Positions 16,701 to 24,165 of a DNA stretch of 64,000 nt are shown one piece after another (positions within the stretch are counted from its first letter, which is position 1; every line of letters begins with the position of its first letter). The notes under the pieces are model-generated. The model made no database searches, was not told the DNA's origin, and saw nothing but the letters and a program-made list of their open reading frames with translations. Origin of the DNA: Angustibacter sp049994355 (GTDB lineage: Bacteria; Actinomycetota; Actinomycetes; Actinomycetales; Angustibacteraceae); NCBI RefSeq assembly GCF_049994355.1, contig NZ_CP188257.1, positions 2,852,001 through 2,916,000 of the forward strand. Direction: 5' to 3'. The position numbers and the translations under genes are program-made.

Positions 16701-17474
16701 CTCGTCCTCACCGCCGGCTCCGGCGGCCGCAGCCACGGTGCCTCCGGAGGCGAGCACCGTGGTGACCAGCACGTCGCACCGGGCGAGCAGGCCGATCAGG
16801 TCGCGGCCGTCCTGGTCGCCGGCGGACAGGCCGCGCAGGGAGCCGCAGAAGATCGGCAGCGGCTGACCGCCGCGGGCCGCGATGGCGTCGCACAGGCCGT
16901 CCACGAAGGCGGTGTTGCCGCTCAGCTCGTGCGCACGGTAGAAGACCACGCCGACCACCGGCCGCTGGGTGTCCGGGGAGGCGGTGTCCGGGGAGGCGGC
17001 GTCCGGGGAGGCGGCGTCCGGGGAGGCTTCGCCGGCGGGGTCGGTCCAGGCGTGCAGCCCGTGCTGCGGCATCGGGCGGGGCGGTTCGAAGCCGTCGCCG
17101 CCGAGCAGGACCGTGTCGCGCAGGAACGCGGCCAGCTCGGTCACGTTGTCGACACCGCCCTCGACCAGGTAGGCCAGCGCCTGGGTGACCAGCCCGGACG
17201 GGACCGTCGACAGCCCCTGCAGGGAGGCGTCCGGGGTGCTCTCACCGCTCATCACGGCTACTGGCACTCCGGAGGCGAGCACGACATCCAGGCCCTGGGG
17301 CCATGCCTCGCGACCGCCGAGCAGGCGCACGACGACCAGGTCGGTGTCGTGCAGCAGTGCCGGTACGTCGCCGGGGTCCAGCCTGGCCGGGTTCGCCACC
17401 CGCCACGCACCACCGCGGTGCGCTGCGAGCAGGTCGGTGTCGGACGTCGAGAGCAAAAGCAGCCGTGAGGCCAC
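13698..17474 (-). CDS. cobN: Cobaltochelatase large subunit CobN
   Basis: A 1258-residue subunit that binds the corrin and cobalt during ATP-dependent chelation. Motifs include GVVFYRAHELSGNTAFVDGL, DVEWLTDEQL, LYVDISGEEP, HLGKHGTLEWLPGKGIGLS (conserved His block), and YPFIVNDPGEGTQAKRRAHA, all characteristic of the CobN/BchH family. I start it at GTG 17474, after a GAGGAGGG ribosome binding site; the frame extends upstream through the riboswitch, which cannot be coding. A short SPDAA repeat interrupts the N-terminal third. First gene of a cobN-chlID-cobO operon behind a cobalamin riboswitch. Confidence 0.96.
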   Translation of the reverse strand: MASRLLLLSTSDTDLLAAHRGGAWRVANPARLDPGDVPALLHDTDLVVVRLLGGREAWPQGLDVVLASGVPVAVMSGESTPDASLQGLSTVPSGLVTQALAYLVEGGVDNVTELAAFLRDTVLLGGDGFEPPRPMPQHGLHAWTDPAGEASPDAASPDAASPDTASPDTQRPVVGVVFYRAHELSGNTAFVDGLCDAIAARGGQPLPIFCGSLRGLSAGDQDGRDLIGLLARCDVLVTTVLASGGTVAAAAGAGGEDETWDAGALAGLDVPVLQGLALTSPRAAWQASDAAVSPLDAATQVAIPEFDGRLIGVPFSFKELDEGPVPLYVPDPERCLRLAGIAVALGGLRYVPVGERRIALMLSSYPTKHARIGNAVGLDTPASAVVLLEALRHTGYDVGDGFDGDGDALVHALVAAGGHDVEWLTDEQLSAAVAKVPGATYRRWFERLTPELREAMQRAWGEAPGELYVDISGEEPAIALAALQFGNVVLMIQPPRGFGENPVAIYHDPDMAPSHHYLAAYRWLEAPPSDGGFGAHAVVHLGKHGTLEWLPGKGIGLSGSCAPDAVLGDLPLVYPFIVNDPGEGTQAKRRAHATVVDHLVPPMARAETYGEMAKLEQLLDEYALVQALDPDKAPTLRTQIWDVIQTAQLHHDLHLDDAPGADDFDDFVLHVDGYLCEIKDVQIRDGLHVLGQGPQGEGRVNLVLAVLRASQVWGGRTQAFPGLRSAIATWVDLDEAALLREPGAALEGADAQGASALSKVVDGPSRTGADVVDLLEGLARRLVVSMETLGWVSELAGEVCVEVLGEKVTDVVRVLEFGADEVVPRLARTTDEITNVLHALDGGFVPAGPSGSPTRGLVNVLPTGRNFYAVDPKAVPSRTSWDTGVALAESLIARHVADTGQVPRSVGLSVWGTACMRTQGDDIAELLWLLGVRPVWDDASRRVTGLEVVPLVELGRPRVDVTIRISGFFREAFPHVVTMLDDAVQLVADLDEPAEQNFVRAHVGSDLAAGVERRRATARVFGSKPGAYGAGLLPLVDARSWRSDADLAEVYAVWGGYAYGRDLDGAPARGDMERTYARMQVAAKNQDTREHDIVDSDDYFQYHGGMVAMVRHLTGQDPAAYVGDSAVPEQVRTRTLGEETKRVFRARVVNPRWISAMHRHGYKGAFEMAATVDYLFGYDATAGVVDDWMYETLTREYVQDPQVSAFMQRSNPWARKGIAERLVEAAQRGLWAEPSAEALQVLQDAILETEGDLEGEVR
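16971..17026 (-). repeat. 15-bp tandem repeats in cobN
   Basis: Four near-identical 15-bp units (GTCCGGGGAGGCGGC-like on the plus strand) encode repeated SPDAA/SPDTA pentapeptides. They sit in a surface-type insertion upstream of the conserved CobN core, and the repeat length keeps the frame. Confidence 0.85.
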
Positions 17475-17521
17475 GAAGGGCCGTCCCTCCTCGGGGTACC
17501 GCGCCCCGAAGCCGAAGGTCT

Positions 17522-17700
17522 CGACGGCTGCAGTCTCCTGACTCCCGGATCGACGCGGTCGCTCGGCCTTCCCGGGGCGAGCCCCAGTGGCTGCTCCTGC
17601 GGCGGGCCGCAAGCGCGTCGAGCGACCACTCCCCGGTCACAGTGGCGGGACCGTCCCGGACTCTCACCGGGTTCCTGCCGTGCCGTCGTTGGTCAGGGCC
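17522..17700 (-). promoter_or_regulatory. Cobalamin riboswitch upstream of cobN
   Basis: Read on the minus strand, the leader shows the textbook aptamer: GGAACCCGGTGAGAGTCCGG, then GACGGTCCCGCCACTGTGAC, a variable GC-rich arm, and GGGAGTCAGGAGACTGC (the B12 box). About 50 bp later comes the cobN ribosome binding site and GTG. It should repress the cobN-chlID-cobO operon when adenosylcobalamin is abundant. Ends are approximate. Confidence 0.95.
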
Positions 17701-17760
17701 GACCCTAGCGGCCCGCACCGGCCACCGACCACCCGCATGACCGGAGAGCCTGCGGTCCTG

Positions 17761-17823
17761 CCGACAGGAGCGGATGGCGTTCTCGGGGCGTGCAGCCTGC
17801 CCAGATGCATCCGCTCCTGTCGG
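17761..17823 (-). terminator. 16-bp perfect inverted repeat after cobQ
   Basis: CCGACAGGAGCGGATG (17761-17776) and its exact reverse complement (17808-17823) flank a 31-bp spacer, starting 8 bp after the cobQ stop and ahead of the cobN riboswitch. Its position suggests a terminator that insulates cobN from cbiB-cobQ transcription. The long spacer and absence of a T-tract are unusual. Confidence 0.5.
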
Positions 17824-17831
17824 GCGAACCG

Positions 17832-19304
17832 TCAGCCGCCCTCGATCAGCCGCCAGATCGCCGCGGTGTCCAGGTGCTCCTCGACGGCATCGGCCAGCGC
17901 GTCGATCATCTGCTCACGCCGAGCCAGGAAGCCCGGACCGCACGACGGCACGTACCCGACCCCGGCCTGCTCCGCCGCCGCGGCCAGCCAGGCGCGGCGG
18001 AAGGCGTCGTTCTCGAATGCGCCATGCCAGGTGGTGCCCCACACCGCGCCCCGGCGCCAGCCGTCCAGGAACGGCTCGACGTCGTCCGCCGCGGCCAGCC
18101 GGTGCGTGATGCCGTGGTGGATCTCGTAGGCCGAGACCTCGTGCCCGCGCCAGCTACCGGTCGGGCGAGCGAGCACTTTGTCCGGCTCGAAGCGCACCGC
18201 GGTCGGCAGCAGGTCGAGCCCGGGCACCCTGCCGACGCCCGACTCGACGTCGTCCTCGATCGCCTTGGCCAGCATCTGGTAGCCGCCGCAGATGCCCAGG
18301 ACCGGCCGGCCGGCGCGGGCCCGGGCCAGCACCGCGTCGGCGAGGCCGCGCTCGCGAAGCCACGCCAGATCCGTTGCGGTGGCACGACTTCCGGGCAGGA
18401 CAGCGATGTCGCTGGCGGCCACCACGTCCGGGTCGGCGGTCACCTCGACGACCACGCCGGGTTCGAGGGCCAGCGCGTCCACGTCGGTGGCGTTCGACAC
18501 CCGTGGGAAGCGCACCACCGCCACCCGCAGGGTCGAGCCGAGCGCGCGCGGGGGGCCCTGGCCACGCCACCCGGCGACGGCGAGCGCGTCTTCGGAGTCG
18601 ATCCAGACGCCGTCCAGCCAGGGCAGCACGCCGAGCACCGGACGGTCCGTGCGTTCCTCCAGCGTGCGCAGCCCGGGACGCAGCAGCTCGACGTCTCCCC
18701 GGAACTTGTTGACCACCCAGCCCATCACCAGCGACTGGTCGGCCTCGTCGAGTAGCGCGAGCGTGCCGTACATCGCCGCCAGCACTCCCCCGCGGTCGAT
18801 GTCCCCGACGACCACCACCGGCAGTCGTCCATGCTGGGCGAGCCCCATGTTGACGTAGTCGCCGGCACGCAGGTTGACCTCGGCCGGACTGCCGGCCCCT
18901 TCGGCGACGACCACGTCGAACCGCGAGCGCAGGTCGTCGAACGCCGCGTACGCCGCCTCGGCCAGCACCCGTCGTCCGGTGGCGAACTCGCCGGCCTCGA
19001 GCTCGCCGTACGAGCGGCCCATCAGGACGACGTGGCTGCGCCGATCGCCGCCCGGCTTGAGCAGTACCGGGTTCATCGCCACCTCAGGCTCGACCTGCGC
19101 CGCCACGGCCTGCAGCCACTGGGCGCGGCCGATCTCGCCGCCGTCGGCGCAGACCATGGAGTTGTTGGACATGTTCTGCGACTTGAACGGTGCGACGGCC
19201 ACGCCCTGGCGCGCCAGCCAACGACACAAGGCGGTGGTGACCAGGCTCTTGCCGGCATCGGACGTCGTGCCCGCCACCAGTAGTGCACCCTGGCGGGCGG
19301 TCAT
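17832..19304 (-). CDS. cobQ: Adenosylcobyric acid synthase
   Basis: A 490-residue ATP/glutamine amidase that amidates corrin side chains b, d, e and g. The N-terminal nucleotide-binding segment AGTTSDAGKS is followed by FKSQNMSNNS and GGEIGRAQWLQA, all classic CobQ/CbiP blocks. The C-terminal glutaminase-like domain has its Cys in VLGICGGYQML and the late His in YEIHHGIT. ATG 19304 overlaps the cbiB stop (ATGA) and is chosen because homology starts there. Read together with cbiB, it forms a two-gene operon ending at the 17.8-kb inverted repeat. Confidence 0.96.
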   Translation of the reverse strand: MTARQGALLVAGTTSDAGKSLVTTALCRWLARQGVAVAPFKSQNMSNNSMVCADGGEIGRAQWLQAVAAQVEPEVAMNPVLLKPGGDRRSHVVLMGRSYGELEAGEFATGRRVLAEAAYAAFDDLRSRFDVVVAEGAGSPAEVNLRAGDYVNMGLAQHGRLPVVVVGDIDRGGVLAAMYGTLALLDEADQSLVMGWVVNKFRGDVELLRPGLRTLEERTDRPVLGVLPWLDGVWIDSEDALAVAGWRGQGPPRALGSTLRVAVVRFPRVSNATDVDALALEPGVVVEVTADPDVVAASDIAVLPGSRATATDLAWLRERGLADAVLARARAGRPVLGICGGYQMLAKAIEDDVESGVGRVPGLDLLPTAVRFEPDKVLARPTGSWRGHEVSAYEIHHGITHRLAAADDVEPFLDGWRRGAVWGTTWHGAFENDAFRRAWLAAAAEQAGVGYVPSCGPGFLARREQMIDALADAVEEHLDTAAIWRLIEGG

Positions 19305-20245
19305 CGCCGCCGCCCGGCGACCCTGGCCAGCGCAGCGGCCAGGACGACGGCCAGCGCGTCCACCCGCACGCACAGCCGGACGGCGCGGAGCAGGTCGGGC
19401 GGCCGGGCGGACGGTCCCGTCCCGAGCCGCCCGCGGTGCTCGACCCGGTCGCCGTAGACGTTGGTGCCGCCGAGCCGGACGCCGAGGCTGCCAGCGAAGG
19501 CCGCCTCGACAGGGCCGGCGTTCGGGCTGGGGTGCGCGGGGGCGTCCCGCCGCCAGGCGATCATCGCCGCGCGCGGTCGGCCACCGCTGAGCACGGCCAG
19601 CAGTGCACTGATCCGGGCGGGCACGAAGTTGACCAGGTCGTCCAGCCGGGCCGAGGCCCAGCCGAAACGTTCGTACCGGGTGCTGCGGTGGCCGACCATG
19701 GCGTCCAAGGTGTTCGCCGCGCGGTAGCCGATCAGGCCGGGCAGCCCGGCCACGGCCCCCCACAGCAGCGGAGCGACGACGGCGTCCGAGGTGTTCTCGG
19801 CGAGGGACTCGACGCTGGCCCGAGCCAGCTCATCAGCGTCCAGGCCGCTGGGGTCGCGCCCGGCCAGGTGCGAGAGCCGGGCCCGGGCGGGTCCGAGTTC
19901 GTCCTCGTCCACCAGCAGCTCGCTCATCACCTGGCCTTCGCGCACCAGGCTGCGCGCACCGAGAACGCTCCAGGTGGCGAGTGCGGTCAGCGCGACCCGC
20001 GGCCAGCCCGGCGGCGTGCGACGCTCGATGGCCCAGGCGGCGGCGACCGGCGTCCCCACGCCGAGCGCGGTGAACGCGGCGCCCCGCGCGCGGCTGTCCG
20101 ACCACGTCAGCTGCTCCAGGGCACCGGCAGCGCGACCGAAGCCGGCCACCGGGTGTCCCCGACGCGGGTCGCCGAGGACGGCGTCCAGCAGCGCGCCCAG
20201 CACCAGGCCGAGCGCGCGCTCGCGCCGCGCCGATGATCTCGGCAA
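19301..20245 (-). CDS. cbiB: Adenosylcobinamide-phosphate synthase, membrane protein
   Basis: A CbiB/CobD integral membrane enzyme that joins aminopropanol (phosphate) to adenosylcobyric acid. Motifs: LGALLDAVLGDPRRGHPVAGFG near the N-terminus in 20-residue-or-longer blocks, ARASVESLAENTSDAVVAPL, GYRAANTLDAMVGHRS and FGWASARLDDLVNFVPAR. I chose TTG 20245 because it gives 314 residues, like mycobacterial CobD. ATG 20299 in the same frame would add 18 residues encoded inside a strong hairpin. Neither start has a good ribosome binding site, so the exact start is uncertain. Confidence 0.9.
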   Translation of the reverse strand: MPRSSARRERALGLVLGALLDAVLGDPRRGHPVAGFGRAAGALEQLTWSDSRARGAAFTALGVGTPVAAAWAIERRTPPGWPRVALTALATWSVLGARSLVREGQVMSELLVDEDELGPARARLSHLAGRDPSGLDADELARASVESLAENTSDAVVAPLLWGAVAGLPGLIGYRAANTLDAMVGHRSTRYERFGWASARLDDLVNFVPARISALLAVLSGGRPRAAMIAWRRDAPAHPSPNAGPVEAAFAGSLGVRLGGTNVYGDRVEHRGRLGTGPSARPPDLLRAVRLCVRVDALAVVLAAALARVAGRRR

Positions 20246-20279
20246 CGACGCGTCACCGGCGACGCGTTGTTGCCGAGAT
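20236..20279. repeat. 19-bp inverted repeat at the cbiB 5' end
   Basis: ATCTCGGCAACGACGCGTC (20236-20254) and GACGCGTTGTTGCCGAGAT (20261-20279) pair at 18 of 19 positions around a 6-nt loop. The hairpin covers the proposed TTG start of cbiB and lies between divergent cbiB and the SCO2322/ECF leader. It may be regulatory, a terminator, or a small mobile palindrome. Confidence 0.75.
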
Positions 20280-20351
20280 AGGCGCGCAGGTCGGGGCATG
20301 CGACACAGTCTGCCGGTCGCTTTGACAGTCCCGAGCCCCCGGTGGGACGGT

Positions 20352-20490
20352 TGCCGCACCTGACACCCGTGGGGCGGGGAAGCCGGTCGAAGTCCGGCGC
20401 TGACCCGCAACCGTAGGCCGCACCTGCACTGGCGCGGCGAGCCGGAGCACCGCACCTCGGGACAGGCTCCGACACATCCGCCGAGGTCTG
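20352..20490 (+). promoter_or_regulatory. Cobalamin riboswitch upstream of the SCO2322/ECF operon
   Basis: The 290-bp gap between cbiB and the SCO2322-like gene contains GGGGAAGCCGGTCGAAGTCC, then GGCGCTGACCCGCAACCGTA, the aptamer core of the actinobacterial variant (CCCGCAACCGT instead of CCCGCCACTGT). A GC-rich variable arm and GAGCCGGAGCACCGC-type 3' segments follow. The coding gene begins about 100 bp later after a GAGGAGGT ribosome binding site. Boundaries, and whether it belongs to the adenosyl- or hydroxo/methyl-cobalamin class, cannot be fixed by eye. Confidence 0.87.
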
Positions 20491-20592
20491 CGGCACGGAG
20501 CCGGACGTTGGTGTGCTCGCCGGAACAGCTGGCCCCGGGCCCGCCGTTCGAGCGCACCGACCTCCCGCGCCCACCGCGAGGAGGTACCGAAC

Positions 20593-21321
20593 GTGACCAC
20601 CACCGCCCGATCCACCCTCACGCGAATGCTCAAAGTGGCGTCCGCACTCGTCGTCGCGGCCGTCGCCTTGCTGCTGCTGGCCGCACCGGCGCACGCCGAC
20701 GCCTACCGCTACTGGGGCTACTACCAGCTCAAGGACGGTGCCTGGACGTTCGCCCAGAAGGGTCCCGCCGAGACCACGCCCGCCGACGGCTCCGTCGAGG
20801 GCTGGCGGTTCGCGGTGGCCGACGAGTCGTCCACCCGCACGCCGCGGGTCGTGCCGACCTTCGACAGCCTGTGCGGCACAACGGACAAGACGGACGGCAA
20901 CAAGCTGGTCGGGTTGGTCGTGGACTTCGGCCGACCCGCCGACGGACCCGACGGCACCTCGGCGCCGCCTGCGCCGATCGGACAGTGCGTGAGCGTGCCG
21001 ACCGCCGCGACCGGCTCGGACGTGATGGCTGCCGCCGGGCTCACCCTGCGCCTCGACAAGAGCCTGACCTGCGCGATCAACGGCTGGCCGGCAACCGGCT
21101 GCGGCGACCCGGTCAAGCCGGTTCCCGCTGCCGCGGCGAGCCCCGACGCCTCGATCACCCTGCCGGCGGCGGATGCCACCACCCAGGCGGCCTCGACCAA
21201 CAGCGACTCCGACTCAGGTGGCATCCCGACGGCGGCCTGGGTGGGTATCGGCGTCGCCCTCGTGGTCGGTGCCGTCCTCGTCCTGCTGGCCATGCGGCGG
21301 GGCAATGAGCTCAAGGACTGA
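20593..21321 (+). CDS. SCO2322-family exported, membrane-anchored protein
   Basis: A 242-residue protein with an N-terminal signal peptide (hydrophobic 14-30, likely cleavage after APAHA, residue 35). An extracytoplasmic domain (about 37-175) starts YRYWGYYQLKDGAWTFA. A low-complexity Ala/Ser/Asp spacer leads to a C-terminal transmembrane helix (about 213-233) with a RRG stop-transfer end. Four cysteines in the outer domain (94, 132, 160, 170) could make two disulfides. I recognise it as the actinobacterial SCO2322-like family of unknown function, which precedes ECF transporter genes. Here it is first behind a cobalamin riboswitch, so a role in cobamide or cobalt capture is inferred. Confidence 0.85.
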   Translation: MTTTARSTLTRMLKVASALVVAAVALLLLAAPAHADAYRYWGYYQLKDGAWTFAQKGPAETTPADGSVEGWRFAVADESSTRTPRVVPTFDSLCGTTDKTDGNKLVGLVVDFGRPADGPDGTSAPPAPIGQCVSVPTAATGSDVMAAAGLTLRLDKSLTCAINGWPATGCGDPVKPVPAAAASPDASITLPAADATTQAASTNSDSDSGGIPTAAWVGIGVALVVGAVLVLLAMRRGNELKD

Positions 21322-21349
21322 CGAACCTCCCCCCCATGAACGCGCCCGC

Positions 21350-22498
21350 ATGAACCCCGTGACCCGCAGCCTCACCCTGCCTCGGCTGCTGCACCCTGCA
21401 GCCTGGTGGATCTGGGCCATCGGGCTCGCGACCGCGGCCAGCCGCACCACGAACCCGCTGCTGCTGGTGCTGGTCGTCGCGGTGGCCGGGTACGTGGTGT
21501 CGTCCCGGCGCGAGGCGGGGACGTCGTCACCGTTCGGGGCCTTCCTGCGGCTGGGCCTGTTCGTGATCGGCATGCGCGTGGTCCTGCAGGCGGTGCTCGG
21601 CGGCGGAGTCCCCGGCACGACGATCCTGCTCCGGCTGCCCGAGGTGCCGCTGCCGGCAGCCGCCGGTGGGGTCCGGCTCGGCGGCCCGGTCTCGCTGGAG
21701 GAGGTGCTGGCCGCGCTGTACGACGGTGCCCGGCTCGCCGCCGTGCTGGCCTGTATCGGAGCGGCCAACGCCCTGGCCAGTCCGCGCCGCCTGCTGCGCT
21801 ACGTGCCGGCGACCTTGTACGACGTCGGCACCGCGCTCGTGGTGGCCCTGACCTACGCTCCGCAGATGGTCGAAGACGCGCGTCGGGTCCGGGCAGCCCG
21901 CCGGCTGCGCGGTCACGCGGGCCGTGGGCCGCGCGAGCTGGCCCGGCTGGCCGTTCCGGTGCTGGACGGCGCACTGGAGCGCTCGCTCGACCTGGCCGCC
22001 TCCATGGAGTCGCGCGGCTACGGCCGCACCGTGTTTCGGGACGCGCGCTCGCGCCGGTGGGCGACGACCCTGACGATGCTCGGCATCGGTGGGGTGGTGG
22101 CCGGCACGTACGGGGTGCTGGACGGTGGGTCGGCCCCGCTGCTCGGGTTGCCGCTGCTCGCCCTGGGCGCGGTCGCAGTGCTGGGCTCGTTGCTGGTCGG
22201 GGCTCGACGCGACCCGCGCTCGCGCTACCGCCCCGACCCCTGGGCGCTGCCCGAGTGGCTGACCGCCGCCAGCGGGATCGCCGCTGCGGGCCTGGTGATC
22301 GCCGCCGCGCAGCGCGCCGAGCCGGGACTGATCCCGGTGACGGTTCCCGCGCAGTGGCCGACGCTGCCCTGGCTGGCGGCCAGCGGGGTGCTGCTCGGCC
22401 TGCTGCCGGCCTGGCTGACGCCGCTGCCGCCGGCCCGCGCGGCCCTGCGGGCGGCCCGGCTCGAAGCGCCCGACCCCGCGCTCGAGGTGACCTCGTGA
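21350..22498 (+). CDS. ECF transporter transmembrane (T) component
   Basis: A polytopic EcfT/CbiQ-family protein that couples the ATPases to the substrate-binding S component. The N-terminus has LHPAAWWIWAIGLATAASRTTNPL, in separate blocks, and the key cytoplasmic coupling region contains ARRVRAARRLRG and SLDLAASMESRGYGR, the latter being the conserved SMxxRGYG motif. Two extra C-terminal helices follow. I start it at ATG 21350; ATG 21305, overlapping the upstream stop, is in the same frame and equally open. It is followed by the ATPase gene with a GTGA overlap. Confidence 0.9.
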   Translation: MNPVTRSLTLPRLLHPAAWWIWAIGLATAASRTTNPLLLVLVVAVAGYVVSSRREAGTSSPFGAFLRLGLFVIGMRVVLQAVLGGGVPGTTILLRLPEVPLPAAAGGVRLGGPVSLEEVLAALYDGARLAAVLACIGAANALASPRRLLRYVPATLYDVGTALVVALTYAPQMVEDARRVRAARRLRGHAGRGPRELARLAVPVLDGALERSLDLAASMESRGYGRTVFRDARSRRWATTLTMLGIGGVVAGTYGVLDGGSAPLLGLPLLALGAVAVLGSLLVGARRDPRSRYRPDPWALPEWLTAASGIAAAGLVIAAAQRAEPGLIPVTVPAQWPTLPWLAASGVLLGLLPAWLTPLPPARAALRAARLEAPDPALEVTS

Positions 22499-24165
22499 TC
22501 CGGTTCGAGGCCGTGAGCGTGCAGTACGCCGATGCGCTCGAGCCGGTGCTGCGTGCGGTGAACCTCGACATCGACGAAGGCGAGCTCGCACTGGTGGTCG
22601 GCGCGACCGGCAGCGGCAAGACGACGCTGCTGCGGTGCGTGAACGGCCTGGTCCCGCACTTCAGCGGCGGCACCCTGTCCGGACGGGTGCTTGTCGACGG
22701 GCGCGACACCCGCACGCACCGCCCCCGTGACCTCGCGGACATCGTCGGCATCGTCGGTCAGAACCCGACCGCGGCCTTCGTCACGGACACGGTCGAGGAG
22801 GAGCTCGCGTACGGCCTGGAGACGCTCGGTCTGGCCGGCGACGTGATGCGCAAGCGGGTCGAGGAGACCCTGGACCTGATGGGTCTGGCCGACCTGCGTG
22901 CCCGCGCTCTGCGCACCTTGTCCGGCGGCCAGGCGCAGCGGGTCGCCATCGGCGGGGTGCTGGCGGCGCACCCCCGCGTGCTGGTGTTGGACGAGCCCAC
23001 GTCGGCACTGGATCCCGTTGCGGCAGAAGAGGTTCTGGCCGCGCTGACCCGGTTGGTGCACGACCTCGGGTTGACGGTGCTACTGGCCGAGCACCGGCTC
23101 GAACGGGTCGTGCAGTACGCCGACCGGGTGGTGACCGTCGTCGACGGCCTGGTCACGGACGACGACCCGCGGCGCGCGATGGCCACCGCCCCGGTCGCAC
23201 CGCCGGTCGTCGCCCTCGGGCGGCTCGCCGGCTGGGAGCCGCTGCCGTTGTCCGTGCGCGAGGCCCGCCGGCACGCCGAGCCGCTGCGCCGCCGGTTGGC
23301 CGACGCCGGTGCCAACCCGTACGTGCACCAGCGCGAGCGCGAGCGACGGCGGCAACGCGACGAGGTGGCCGACGAGGTGACGCCGCTGCCGGTCGCGCCT
23401 GCGCCGACGCCCGCGCTCCGGGCGGAGCGTCTCGTGGTGGACCGTGGGCAGCGCCTCGTACTTCGACGCCTCGCACTGACCGTGCGACCGGGTGAGGTGG
23501 TGGCGCTGATGGGTCGCAACGGCGCCGGCAAGTCCACCTTGCTCGCCGCGGCCGCCGGCCAGCTCCCGGTGCGGGAGGGCGTGCTGCTCAGCGACGGGCT
23601 GGTCCCGGCGGACCTGCGCCCCAGGGAGCTCGTCCAGCACGTCGGCCTCGTCCCCCAGGATCCGGGACTGCTGCTGTACGCGGACAGCGTGGCCGCCGAG
23701 TGCCGTTCCGGCGACGCGGACATGTCCGTACCGTCCGGGACCGTGCGCGCGCTCCTGCGTGAGCTGGCACCCGACGTCCAGGACGGCACGCACCCGCGAG
23801 ACCTGTCCGAGGGGCAGCGGCTCGCTCTGGCCCTGTCCATCGTGCTGGCCGGCGAGCCCCCGCTGGTGCTGCTGGACGAGCCCACCCGCGGCCTCGACTA
23901 CGGCGCCAAGGCCCGGCTGGTGCACACCCTGCGCGCGCTCGCGGTCGACGGCCGGGCCGTCCTGCTGGCCACTCACGACGTCGAGCTGGTGGCCGACGTC
24001 GCGGACCGGGTGGCGCTGCTCGCCGAGGGCGAGATCGTCGCCGACGGTCCGACCGTGGACGTGCTGGGCGGCTCCCCCGCGTTCGCCCCGCAGGTCGCCA
24101 AGGTGATGCACCCGCAGCCGTGGCTGAACGTGGCCGACCTCGCGGCCGCGCTGGAGGCATCGTGA
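22495..24165 (+). CDS. ECF transporter double ATP-binding (A-A') component
   Basis: A 556-residue protein with two fused ABC ATPases. Domain 1 has Walker A GATGSGKTT, Q-loop GIVGQNP, signature LSGGQAQR and Walker B VLVLDEPTSALDP. Domain 2 has Walker A GRNGAGKST, a modified signature LSEGQRLA and Walker B LVLLDEPTRGLD. The fusion replaces the separate EcfA and EcfA' found in firmicutes. It powers the transporter formed with the T and S components on either side; all three genes overlap by GTGA, indicating coupled translation. Confidence 0.94.
   Translation: MIRFEAVSVQYADALEPVLRAVNLDIDEGELALVVGATGSGKTTLLRCVNGLVPHFSGGTLSGRVLVDGRDTRTHRPRDLADIVGIVGQNPTAAFVTDTVEEELAYGLETLGLAGDVMRKRVEETLDLMGLADLRARALRTLSGGQAQRVAIGGVLAAHPRVLVLDEPTSALDPVAAEEVLAALTRLVHDLGLTVLLAEHRLERVVQYADRVVTVVDGLVTDDDPRRAMATAPVAPPVVALGRLAGWEPLPLSVREARRHAEPLRRRLADAGANPYVHQRERERRRQRDEVADEVTPLPVAPAPTPALRAERLVVDRGQRLVLRRLALTVRPGEVVALMGRNGAGKSTLLAAAAGQLPVREGVLLSDGLVPADLRPRELVQHVGLVPQDPGLLLYADSVAAECRSGDADMSVPSGTVRALLRELAPDVQDGTHPRDLSEGQRLALALSIVLAGEPPLVLLDEPTRGLDYGAKARLVHTLRALAVDGRAVLLATHDVELVADVADRVALLAEGEIVADGPTVDVLGGSPAFAPQVAKVMHPQPWLNVADLAAALEAS

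Noticed and set aside
17475..17612. N-terminal extension of CobN across the leader
   Set aside because: This stretch is the cobalamin riboswitch; translation begins at GTG 17474 with its own ribosome binding site.
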